A DNA stretch of 5,179 bases from the NCBI GenBank assembly GCA_946886255.1, contig CAMPIG010000347.1:1-5179 (forward strand), written 5' to 3'. Position 1 is the first letter of the stretch. Every line of letters begins with the position of its first letter. The notes below the pieces were generated by a model. It saw nothing but the letters and a program-made list of their open reading frames with translations, did not search any database and was not told the origin of the DNA. Positions 1 through 5,179 of the stretch are shown here, in pieces. Position numbers and translations under genes: made by a program. Source of the DNA: an uncultured Cellvibrio sp. (GTDB taxonomy: Bacteria > Pseudomonadota > Gammaproteobacteria > Pseudomonadales > Cellvibrionaceae).

Positions 1-808
1 CAATCACATCAGTCAAGTGATTGGACTCGCGCGTCAATAACAAACCGTTTACACGCACCAAGGCATTAGCGCCGCCTTGTTCCTGGACCAATGCCTGATT
101 GGATGTATTGAAATTGAAATTTGCCAAACCCGGTGCGCCGCCATCTTCTGCTGCGGTCAGCTCAATTTCATTCGCTTCGCCAGAAGGTGCGGTCAACAAT
201 AATTTATAAGAGCCACCGTCACTCACGATGGTTGCCTGAACACCAATGTCGGCCTCGTTAATCGCGTCGCGCAAACCACTAAGCGTGTTGTTGGTGTCGT
301 CAATGGTGATGGTTGCCCCGCTCTTGGCGGTGTTTACCGAGAATTCATCGAGCGTTTCATTCCAACTGCCGAACCGCAGAGTCAACGTGCCCTTACCTAC
401 CGCGTCGTTAACGCTGCTGTATGAGCCTGAGCTGACCGATTGGGCTTGTGCAATCTGTTCGACTTTCAAACGGTAGTCGCCCGCTACGGCCTTCGCATCC
501 AGCTTGGTAATACCCAGCAGCGAGGTGTCGGGAATGGAAACCGCTTTGGCATTGAAGGTATCGGGGCTGGCGAGCGCATTAGCGGCTGTCTGCAAGGTCG
601 CAAAAGAACTGCGCAGCAAACCGAAGTCAGAAATCTGGGTTTCAAGGAGCGTCTGGCGAGAGGTAAGGCGATTCAGTTCCGGTGTCTTGTTGATTTCCAC
701 CAGTTGTTTGATCAGTGACGCTGAATCAATACCCGAACCGCCGCCCAGCGAGTTGATGATGCTGGAACCGGGGTTGGTGGTAGTGCTTGAGCTGGTGCTG
801 TCAACCAT
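1..808 (-). CDS. fliD: FliD, flagellar filament cap protein (hook-associated protein 2), N-terminal part
   Basis: FliD forms the oligomeric cap at the tip of the growing filament and helps exported flagellin fold and insert. Reading the minus strand from the ATG at 808-806 gives 269 codons without a stop, and the gene then runs off the left edge. FliD proteins are usually 450 residues or more, so roughly the second half is missing. After a Ser/Thr-rich leader (residues 4-20) comes the family signature GSGIDSASLIKQLVEI (25-40), then a heptad-like helical stretch (about 40-80) expected to pair with the C-terminal helix. Residues about 139-217 resemble a flagellin-hook IN module (SGLRDAINEADIGVQATI at 177-194). 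The segment ALVRVNGLLLTRESNHLTDVI (249-269) is typical of FliD. The start is supported by AGAGGA eight bases upstream. It lies downstream of flagellin 2 but has its own sigma-28-type promoter. No cysteine is present in the visible part. Identification is firm. Confidence 0.95.
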   Translation of the reverse strand, partial: MVDSTSSSTTTNPGSSIINSLGGGSGIDSASLIKQLVEINKTPELNRLTSRQTLLETQISDFGLLRSSFATLQTAANALASPDTFNAKAVSIPDTSLLGITKLDAKAVAGDYRLKVEQIAQAQSVSSGSYSSVNDAVGKGTLTLRFGSWNETLDEFSVNTAKSGATITIDDTNNTLSGLRDAINEADIGVQATIVSDGGSYKLLLTAPSGEANEIELTAAEDGGAPGLANFNFNTSNQALVQEQGGANALVRVNGLLLTRESNHLTDVI

Positions 809-816
809 GAAAACTG

Positions 817-822
817 TCCTCT
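817..822 (-). promoter_or_regulatory. Ribosome binding site of fliD
   Basis: On the minus strand AGAGGA precedes the ATG at 808 with an eight-base spacer. This fixes the fliD start, which has no nearby competing start codon. Confidence 0.7.
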
Positions 823-873
823 GGCGCCGGGGAATCAATATCCGCAGACACTGCTATGCCTGTATCGTTAAGG

Positions 874-900
874 ATAGCGGCAATACTTGCCCAAACTTTA
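874..900 (-). promoter_or_regulatory. Sigma-28 (FliA) promoter of fliD
   Basis: The minus strand reads TAAAGTTT (900-893), an 11-base spacer, then GCCGCTAT (881-874). The sigma-28 consensus is TAAAGTTT-N11-GCCGATAA, so the -35 is perfect, the spacing exact and the -10 matches six of eight bases. Transcription should start near position 866, leaving a leader of about 57 bases before the fliD ATG. Just upstream, 909-919 is an AT-rich stretch that could act as an UP element (inference). The spacer contains a small perfect inverted repeat, GGCAA-GTA-TTGCC. This makes fliD a late flagellar gene with its own promoter, released when FliA becomes free of FlgM. Confidence 0.82.
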
Positions 901-908
901 GTCGAATT

Positions 909-948
909 GAAAAATTTTCTCTCACTGGCCGGCTGTGCTGGGCCGGTG
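909..948 (-). terminator. Possible weak terminator hairpin between flagellin 2 and fliD
   Basis: Positions 923-930 (CACTGGCC) and 941-948 (GGCCGGTG) can form an eight-base-pair stem with one G-T pair and a ten-base loop. An overlapping alternative pairs CCGGC with GCCGG. On the minus strand the hairpin is followed by AGAGAAAATTTTTC, so the T run begins eight bases after the stem rather than directly. That is poor for an intrinsic terminator, and the same AT-rich stretch may instead serve the fliD promoter. It is listed because no better terminator for flagellin 2 is visible in the gap. Confidence 0.3.
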
Positions 949-956
949 GAGTGTGG

Positions 957-1066
957 TGTCGGATTACGCCCCTTTCGGGGCTAATTCGACCTACTTCGGG
1001 TCCGACGGACGGTTAATCTGCAGACCACCAGTAGGTTGTATTAGCTGCGCAGCAGCGTAATCCGAC
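957..1066. repeat. Inverted pair of REP-like intergenic palindromes (BIME-like)
   Basis: Unit 1 (957-994) runs from TGTCGGATTACG to TTCGACCTAC and folds on itself: GTCGGATTA-c-GCCCC pairs with GGGGC-TAATTCGAC, with one bulged C and one G-T pair. Unit 2 (1031-1066) runs from GTAGGTTGTATTAG to GCGTAATCCGAC and folds in the same way with a GCTGC/GCAGC tip. The units are in opposite orientation: GTCGGATTACGC (958-969) is the exact reverse complement of 1055-1066, and ACCTAC (989-994) that of 1031-1036. This matches, from general knowledge, the GTAGGTCGGATTAG...CGTAATCCGAC class of short dispersed palindromes found between genes in many proteobacteria, typically mobilised by RAYT-type transposases. 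No transposase lies in the window. Unit 2 begins 56 bases past the flagellin 2 stop codon, so both hairpins would fold in its 3' untranslated region and could protect the message from exonucleases (inference). Confidence 0.68.
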
Positions 1067-1122
1067 GCGATCCCGCCGACCGGATCAGAATTACATCACC
1101 CTAACCCGGTCGTACTCCCCAC

Positions 1123-2871
1123 TTATTGCAGCAACTGCAATACCTGCTCTGGTCTGGCGTTGGATTGCGCCAACATCGCCGTAGCAGCCTGTTGCAATAC
1201 CTGGGCACGGCTCAGGTCCGCCGTCTCGGCAGCAAAGTCAGCATCTACAATCCGCGAACGGGCGGCAGATGTTTTCTCTGAAACGTTCGACAAATTCGAC
1301 ACGGTAAAGTCCAGACGGTTGTTCACCGCACCGAGATCGGCGCGCGTTGCGCTCACCTGGTCAATACCCTTGTCGATGATCGCGATAGCACGTTGTGCGC
1401 CGTCAGCAGTGGAGATATCGATACTGGCTACAGAGCCTACACCCTCAGTCGCATTGCGCTCTTGCAAGCCGGTAAAGGCGAGAACATCTGCAGCAGCAGC
1501 TGTTGCTCCATACTTGATAGAAATTTCACCACCACTTGCCGAACGTAGAGCAATCTGATCAGTACCCGACAAGAAAGCAACCACACCAGTTTGTGAAGAT
1601 GCTTCGTTGATGACACGAATGGCTTCCGTTGTGGTATCGCCCACCGCCGCACCGGCATTAATCGCACCGATTTCAATGCCGTTGATAATCAAGTCGCCTT
1701 CCGCAAGAGTACCATTAGCCGTCACTGCTGTGATGGATGAACTCACCAGGTTTCCGTCCGCATCTTGTGCGTCGATACCCAAAGCCGCCATCTCACCTGC
1801 CGCAATACCTGCGCCGGTTTCAATCGTCACGCCACGCTTCTCAATACTCGTGTCATTAAAGACTAATGAGAAGTTGGTAAGACCACCGTTAGTGACATCA
1901 TCCAATCCGGTCGCGGCATTGTTGGTCGTGTTGTCAGCCACGGTTATCGAGGTAGCGCCCGCCGCCGTCAGTACCAGTTTGCCGCTTTCATTCAGCGTGG
2001 CTTCGATGCCGGTTTCTTCGTTAATTTTTGCCACCAGCTCTTTCATGCTGTCGGTACCGGTGAGCACATACACTTGTGAGTTGCCGTCACCGTCAACCTT
2101 GGTCAAGGTCAGCGTATCGGTACCAGGGCGCAGAATACCTGAGCCAGTATTGTCGGATGTAATTTGCACCAGCGATGCAGCTTCAGCACCTTTACCGTCG
2201 AGATCGGCATTAATAATTGCCAAAGCCTCATTCAGCGTAGTTGCCGGACTTAAATCACTGATCGCCGTGCCATTGACGATCAGTTCATCGCCGCCCGCCA
2301 ATGCCGTTAAAGAAGCCAGGCCACCCGTGGTTGCCTCACCCACGATATCACCGGAAGAACCACCCAGTGATGAGGTACTGAAAGACGCGATGCTGATATC
2401 AATGGTCTGGTTTGCTTCAGAACCTACTTGCAAGGTCGTGTTGCCTAAAGAACCGTCCAACAATGGCTGACCATTAAAAGAGGTTGTCTCGGCAATACGA
2501 TTCAATTCCAGTTTTAATTGCTGCACTTCTGCGTTCAACGTATTGCGGTCAGCATCGGAGTAAATACCGTTCGCTGATTGAATAGAAAGTTCGCGCATAC
2601 GCTGCAAAATGTTGGTCACTTCCTGCAATGCACCCTCGGCAGTTTGCACAAGGGAAACACCGTCGTTTGCGTTACGCACGGCCTGGTTCAAACCGCGAAC
2701 TTGTGAAGTCATGCGATTGGAAATCGCAAGGCCCGCTGCATCGTCTTTCGCAGAGTTAATACGTTGACCCGACGCCAAGCGCTCAGTAGAACGATCCAGG
2801 GCGTTCCCGGAGTTCATCAACTGGCGTTGCGAATTGATCGACGCGACGTTTGTGTTAATGACTAAAGACAT
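1123..2871 (-). CDS. fliC: Flagellin 2, complete, filament subunit (582 aa)
   Basis: This is the structural subunit of the flagellar filament, exported through the flagellar type III channel and polymerised under the FliD cap. The N-terminal D0/D1 domain spans about residues 1-142, with the hallmark [15 protein letters not shown] (40-54) and [14 protein letters not shown] (89-102). The C-terminal D1/D0 domain spans about 497-582 and ends in QVLQLLQ. The middle (about 143-490) carries three IN-type modules, near 194-240 ([10 protein letters not shown], then NEALAIINA), 263-303 ([17 protein letters not shown]) and 391-435 ([14 protein letters not shown]). It has no cysteine or tryptophan. At 582 residues it is longer than Salmonella FliC (about 495) because of the middle region. 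The start is fixed by AGGAGA six bases before the ATG and by the conserved [11 protein letters not shown] opening. It has its own sigma-54-type promoter and is followed by REP-like hairpins. The last 86 residues differ from flagellin 1 at 11 positions by eye, so the two are paralogues. Confidence 0.97.
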   Translation of the reverse strand: MSLVINTNVASINSQRQLMNSGNALDRSTERLASGQRINSAKDDAAGLAISNRMTSQVRGLNQAVRNANDGVSLVQTAEGALQEVTNILQRMRELSIQSANGIYSDADRNTLNAEVQQLKLELNRIAETTSFNGQPLLDGSLGNTTLQVGSEANQTIDISIASFSTSSLGGSSGDIVGEATTGGLASLTALAGGDELIVNGTAISDLSPATTLNEALAIINADLDGKGAEAASLVQITSDNTGSGILRPGTDTLTLTKVDGDGNSQVYVLTGTDSMKELVAKINEETGIEATLNESGKLVLTAAGATSITVADNTTNNAATGLDDVTNGGLTNFSLVFNDTSIEKRGVTIETGAGIAAGEMAALGIDAQDADGNLVSSSITAVTANGTLAEGDLIINGIEIGAINAGAAVGDTTTEAIRVINEASSQTGVVAFLSGTDQIALRSASGGEISIKYGATAAAADVLAFTGLQERNATEGVGSVASIDISTADGAQRAIAIIDKGIDQVSATRADLGAVNNRLDFTVSNLSNVSEKTSAARSRIVDADFAAETADLSRAQVLQQAATAMLAQSNARPEQVLQLLQ

Positions 2872-2877
2872 AATAAA

Positions 2878-2883
2878 TCTCCT
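2878..2883 (-). promoter_or_regulatory. Strong ribosome binding site of flagellin 2
   Basis: On the minus strand AGGAGA sits six bases before the ATG at 2871, in an AT-rich context (TTTATT). This is a near-ideal signal that suits a very highly translated structural protein. Confidence 0.8.
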
Positions 2884-3031
2884 AGTGTTTATTCCTGCTC
2901 AGAGGATTTACTCTCCGGGACAAGTCGATTGACGAAGCCTGTAAACCTGTCAACAGACTTCTGGCAAACCCTGTGCATTACTGATCACCAACAACATGAT
3001 CAACACCTGCAGGATTTTTACATGGTGCCTG
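2884..3031 (-). other. Long 5' leader of flagellin 2
   Basis: If transcription starts about 12 bases past the -12 element, near 3031, the flagellin 2 message carries roughly 160 untranslated bases. I find no gene in this stretch. It contains two copies of the palindrome TGATCA (2982-2987 and 2997-3002 on the plus strand) that could pair as a six-base stem with a nine-base loop. It also contains an inverted TTGAC (2929-2933) and GTCAA (2949-2953) separated by 15 bases. In Vibrio the sigma-54 activator FlrC is known to bind downstream of the flagellin start site, so the leader may hold activator sites. That assignment is inference. A lone TTGACA on the minus strand near 2948-2953 has no good -10 partner. 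Confidence 0.4.
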
Positions 3032-3041
3032 AGTGCCTTTT

Positions 3042-3058
3042 TGCACAGACTGTGCCAA
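3042..3058 (-). promoter_or_regulatory. Sigma-54 (RpoN) promoter of flagellin 2
   Basis: The minus strand reads TTGGCAC-AGTCT-GTGCA from 3058 to 3042. The sigma-54 consensus is TTGGCAC-N5-TTGCA, so only one consensus base differs. The invariant GG (3056-3055) and GC (3044-3043) are ten bases apart, as required. The start site would fall near 3031. It sits between the terminator behind flaG and the flagellin 2 ATG, where a promoter is expected. Sigma-54 promoters need an activator, in flagellar systems of the FleR/FlrC or FleQ/FlrA kind, encoded outside this window. I see no sigma-28 element for this gene. Vibrio flaA, a sigma-54 and FlrC-dependent flagellin beside sigma-28-dependent paralogues, is a known parallel. 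Confidence 0.75.
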
Positions 3059-3148
3059 CGAAATAATCGATGGAAATTTTTGCAGCGATTGCCGCCGGGA
3101 AGGGCGAAGAAATAAAAGGGGTTTGTGTGGGTTCGGAGAATTGAAAAT

Positions 3149-3182
3149 AAAAAAAGGCGCATCTCTCGATGCGCCTTTTTTT
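3149..3182 (-). terminator. Bidirectional intrinsic terminator after flaG
   Basis: Stem arms GGCGCATC (3156-3163) and GATGCGCC (3168-3175) form a perfect eight-base-pair GC-rich stem with a four-base loop. They are flanked by seven A (3149-3155) and seven T (3176-3182), which are themselves complementary, so it can terminate in both directions. On the minus strand the hairpin is followed by seven T then ATTTTC. It begins 36 bases past the flaG stop codon and ends the flagellin 1-flaG transcript. It thereby isolates flagellin 2 from upstream read-through. Confidence 0.93.
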
Positions 3183-3218
3183 ATCGCTAAACACAATCAG
3201 GTATCGCGTTGTTACCTG

Positions 3219-3626
3219 CTAGGCCTGCGCGCTAAACAGATGTAAATTTCCTTCTGAATCAAAGCCTTGTGCCAACTTTAGAAATATCTCATCAGGGATC
3301 TGGCGAATGACATCCTGCGTTACCCGGTCCAGAACTTTTATCACGGTTTCACCCGCTTCCGGATCGTAACTGAAATGCAAATCGCGCTGTGTGGACTGAA
3401 TATATTCATTCATTTGTGCCACAGCAGCCTGAACTCTTTTGCTGATATCGGCGTTTACATCAGGTTTGATTTCCGCTTCCGGTACAACGACCTCCGGTTT
3501 AGCGGCAACATCTGGAGCTTGCGGCGGCAAGGTCTTGCCGCCAACATCCCTGGACCCTGCAGATGATGGAGCCAACACAGTAGCAACGGGATGTAGCTTG
3601 GCTTCTGCTCTCGTGACTTCACTCAT
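3219..3626 (-). CDS. flaG: FlaG family protein, filament length/assembly factor (135 aa)
   Basis: FlaG is a small protein found beside flagellin and fliD genes in polar flagellates. Loss in Pseudomonas has been linked to abnormally long filaments, but its mechanism is not settled. Residues about 62-120 are the family domain, including MNEYIQSTQRDLHFSYD (72-88) and the signature TVIKVLDRVTQDVIRQIPDE (94-113), followed by a short tail. Residues about 15-60 are rich in Ala, Pro, Val and Lys and look disordered. No signal peptide, membrane segment or cysteine is visible. The start chosen is ATG at 3626-3624, preceded by GAGGA with an eight-base spacer. An in-frame TTG at 3641 would add five residues but overlaps that ribosome binding site, so it is unlikely. 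The gene lies 57 bases after flagellin 1 with a hairpin between them and no visible promoter of its own, so it is probably co-transcribed with flagellin 1 at a reduced level. Confidence 0.92.
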   Translation of the reverse strand: MSEVTRAEAKLHPVATVLAPSSAGSRDVGGKTLPPQAPDVAAKPEVVVPEAEIKPDVNADISKRVQAAVAQMNEYIQSTQRDLHFSYDPEAGETVIKVLDRVTQDVIRQIPDEIFLKLAQGFDSEGNLHLFSAQA

Positions 3627-3650
3627 GTGCGTATTCCTCAAAGTGACAAA

Positions 3651-3672
3651 TTCGCCGGGTTGCCCCGGCGAA
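3651..3672 (-). promoter_or_regulatory. GC-rich hairpin between flagellin 1 and flaG (attenuator or mRNA stabiliser)
   Basis: TTCGCCGGG (3651-3659) and CCCGGCGAA (3664-3672) form a perfect nine-base-pair stem with a four-base loop. It begins 11 bases past the flagellin 1 stop codon. On the minus strand it is followed by only a short T run (the stem end plus TTT, then GTCACTTT), weaker than the terminator behind flaG. It therefore looks like a partial terminator or an mRNA 3'-end stabiliser that lets flagellin 1 message far exceed flaG message. The structure is seen; the function is inferred. Confidence 0.6.
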
Positions 3673-3683
3673 ATCTATCGGCC

Positions 3684-5179
3684 TTATTGCAACAGTGACA
3701 ACACTTGTTGCGGTCTGGCGTTGGATTGCGCCAGCATCGCTGTTGCTGCTTGTTGCAGTACTTGTGAACGGCTCAGGTTCGCAGTCTCTTGAGCGAAGTC
3801 AGCATCGTTGATACGTGAACGAGCGGCTGAGGTTTTCTCGGAAATGTTTGCCAGGTTGGATACGGTGAAGTCCAGACGGTTGTTAACAGCACCGAGATCC
3901 GCGCGGGTCGCACTCACTTGGTCAATCGCATCGTCGATGATGCCAATCGCTTTTTGAGCACCGGCAGCAGTGGAGATATTAATACCAGCTACTGAACCTG
4001 CACCTGAAGCAGAGTTGCGCTCCTGGATACCCGTCTCGGCGTACATAGTGGCTGCAGCGTTATCACCGTATTTCACACTCAGGTCGCCAGTAGTAGAACC
4101 CAAAGCGATTGAGTCTGCCGCATCACCAGCGAAAGCAATCACACCGGTCAAGCTGCTGACTTTGTTGATGGCTTCAATCAGGTTATCGCGTTTTTCACCA
4201 GCGTCAGCACCGGCATCAACCGCACCGATTTCCACGCCGTTAATGACCAGGTCACCCTTATTCATATCAGCCGCAAAGTTGGTGATGGTTGCGCCTTGCA
4301 GATTGCCCTGGTCGTCAGAAATATCCAGACCCAAAGCAGCCACGTTGGTCATCATGGCAGCAGAGGCAGCAGCATCATCCGCGCCTTCGATTTTTACACC
4401 GCGGCCATCAGAGCTGGTATCAGTGAAAACCAGGCGGAAGTTTTCGTCAGTTTCAGCACCATCGAAACCAGCGGCATCCAACGCAGCAGTGCCGCTACCG
4501 GTAACAGTGATAGATACAACATTTTCCTGGCTCAGCACTAGGTTGCCGTCTTCGCTCAAGGAAGCACTAATACCAGTGGTGTTGTTAATCTTGTCAACCA
4601 ACTCGCCCATATTATTGGTGCCGCTGATAACGTATGACTGGCTGTTGCCGTCGCCATCAACCACTGCCAGGGTCAGGGTATCAGTACCGGCAATCAACAC
4701 ACCGCTACCAATGCTATTACCTTGTGAAGAAACCAGGGCAGAAGCCGTAGCACCTTTGCCATCCAGGTCAGCATTAATAGAAGCCAGTTTTTCGTTCAGG
4801 GTCGCACCGGCATCTGCATCAGCCAGGCTGCCCAAAGCAACGTCGTTTACGTACAAGGTAGTGTCGGCATCAGCAGCAGTGAAAGCGTTCAATGCAGCCA
4901 AACCAGTGGCAGATTCGCCCACTACATCGCCGGCAGAACCGCCCAGGGAGTTAGTGCTGAAAGAACCGATTTTCACATCGATAGTCTGGTTTTGCAGTGC
5001 ACCTACTTGCAGAGTAGTGGTACCTACAGAACCGTCCAATAGTGCACGACCGTTGAACGAGGTGGTCTGCGCAATACGATCCAGTTCCTGCTTCAATTGT
5101 TGAACTTCAGCGTTCAGTGTCTGACGGTCAGCATCGTTGTAGATTCCGTTCGCAGACTGAACCGACAGTTCACGCATAC
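3684..5179 (-). CDS. fliC: Flagellin 1, filament subunit, lacking its N-terminal end at the window edge
   Basis: This is a second flagellin, paralogous to the one at 1123-2871. The frame is open to the right edge. The visible MRELSVQSANG is not the start but the internal segment equivalent to residue 92 of flagellin 2, and the two bases before it (GT) fit the expected Arg codon. About 91 N-terminal residues lie outside the window. From that Met to the TAA at 3684-3686 there are 497 residues, against 491 in flagellin 2, so the full protein should be near 588. The C-terminal D1/D0 domain (visible residues about 412-497) ends in QVLSLLQ. The middle keeps the same IN-type modules: LYVNDVALG (108-116), MGELVDKINNTTGISA (190-205) and LVINGVEIGAVDAG (310-323). 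No cysteine or tryptophan is seen. It is followed by a stem-loop and flaG. Its promoter is outside the window, so its sigma factor is unknown. Confidence 0.97.
   Translation of the reverse strand, partial: MRELSVQSANGIYNDADRQTLNAEVQQLKQELDRIAQTTSFNGRALLDGSVGTTTLQVGALQNQTIDVKIGSFSTNSLGGSAGDVVGESATGLAALNAFTAADADTTLYVNDVALGSLADADAGATLNEKLASINADLDGKGATASALVSSQGNSIGSGVLIAGTDTLTLAVVDGDGNSQSYVISGTNNMGELVDKINNTTGISASLSEDGNLVLSQENVVSITVTGSGTAALDAAGFDGAETDENFRLVFTDTSSDGRGVKIEGADDAAASAAMMTNVAALGLDISDDQGNLQGATITNFAADMNKGDLVINGVEIGAVDAGADAGEKRDNLIEAINKVSSLTGVIAFAGDAADSIALGSTTGDLSVKYGDNAAATMYAETGIQERNSASGAGSVAGINISTAAGAQKAIGIIDDAIDQVSATRADLGAVNNRLDFTVSNLANISEKTSAARSRINDADFAQETANLSRSQVLQQAATAMLAQSNARPQQVLSLLQ

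Noticed and set aside
504..1016. Plus-strand open frame of 170 codons across the fliD start and the gap
   Set aside because: It runs antisense through fliD, the sigma-28 promoter and a REP-like unit, and its product has no recognisable domain.
1078..1111. Hairpin GACCGG/CCGGTC just after flagellin 2 as its terminator
   Set aside because: The stem is only six pairs, the loop is 22 bases, and no T tract follows.
1607..2470. Long plus-strand open frame (287 codons) opposite flagellin 2
   Set aside because: It is antisense to a certain flagellin gene, has low-complexity Ser/Ala/Pro/Val composition and matches no family I know. It is a shadow of the codon bias on the other strand.
2931..2953. 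Sigma-70 promoter from TTGACA in the flagellin 2 leader
   Set aside because: At 17 bases spacing the -10 position reads AATCGA, too far from TATAAT. The TTGACA alone is not sufficient.
3627..3641. TTG start extending flaG by five residues
   Set aside because: The TTG overlaps the GAGGA that serves the ATG at 3626, and it has no ribosome binding site of its own.
3970..5103. Long plus-strand open frame (377 codons) opposite flagellin 1
   Set aside because: It has the same antisense origin and composition as the frame opposite flagellin 2. Its recurrence reflects paralogy of the sense genes, not a conserved antisense protein.
5175..5177. ATG as the start of flagellin 1
   Set aside because: It encodes the internal Met of the conserved RMRELS segment, as the paralogue shows. 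The real start is outside the window.

Overview
The window holds the flagellar filament gene cluster of a polar-flagellate-type bacterium, most likely a gammaproteobacterium. The evidence is a flagellin-flaG-flagellin-fliD order, a flagellin promoter of the sigma-54 type next to a fliD promoter of the sigma-28 type (the hierarchy known from Pseudomonas, Vibrio and relatives), and [12 protein letters not shown] flagellins. A genus cannot be fixed from this sequence. Everything recognisable is on the minus strand, so transcription runs from high to low coordinates.

Layout in transcription order: (1) flagellin gene 1, entering from the right edge without its first ~90 codons and ending at 3684. 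(2) A 57-base gap with a strong GC-rich hairpin. (3) flaG, 3626 to 3219. (4) A near-perfect bidirectional intrinsic terminator at 3149-3182. (5) A candidate sigma-54 promoter at 3042-3058 and a leader of about 160 bases. (6) A complete second flagellin gene, 2871 to 1123, 582 residues. (7) A 314-base gap with an inverted pair of REP-like palindromes (957-1066), a further hairpin (923-948) and a sigma-28 promoter (874-900). (8) fliD, starting at 808 and leaving through the left edge after 269 codons.

The genes build one structure. The two flagellins are alternative or mixed filament subunits, FlaG is a small protein affecting filament length or assembly, and FliD is the cap under which exported flagellin polymerises. 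The signals suggest three transcription units: flagellin 1 plus flaG (promoter outside the window), flagellin 2 alone under sigma-54, and fliD onward under sigma-28. The two flagellins would therefore be independently tunable.

No RNA genes, insertion sequences, CRISPR arrays or integration sites are visible. I see no clear sign of a wholly new system. The less ordinary points are the split regulation of the flagellin copies, the repeat pair behind flagellin 2, conserved modules in the normally variable flagellin middle, and a short plus-strand frame with a zinc-ribbon-like cysteine pattern in the flaG-flagellin 2 gap.
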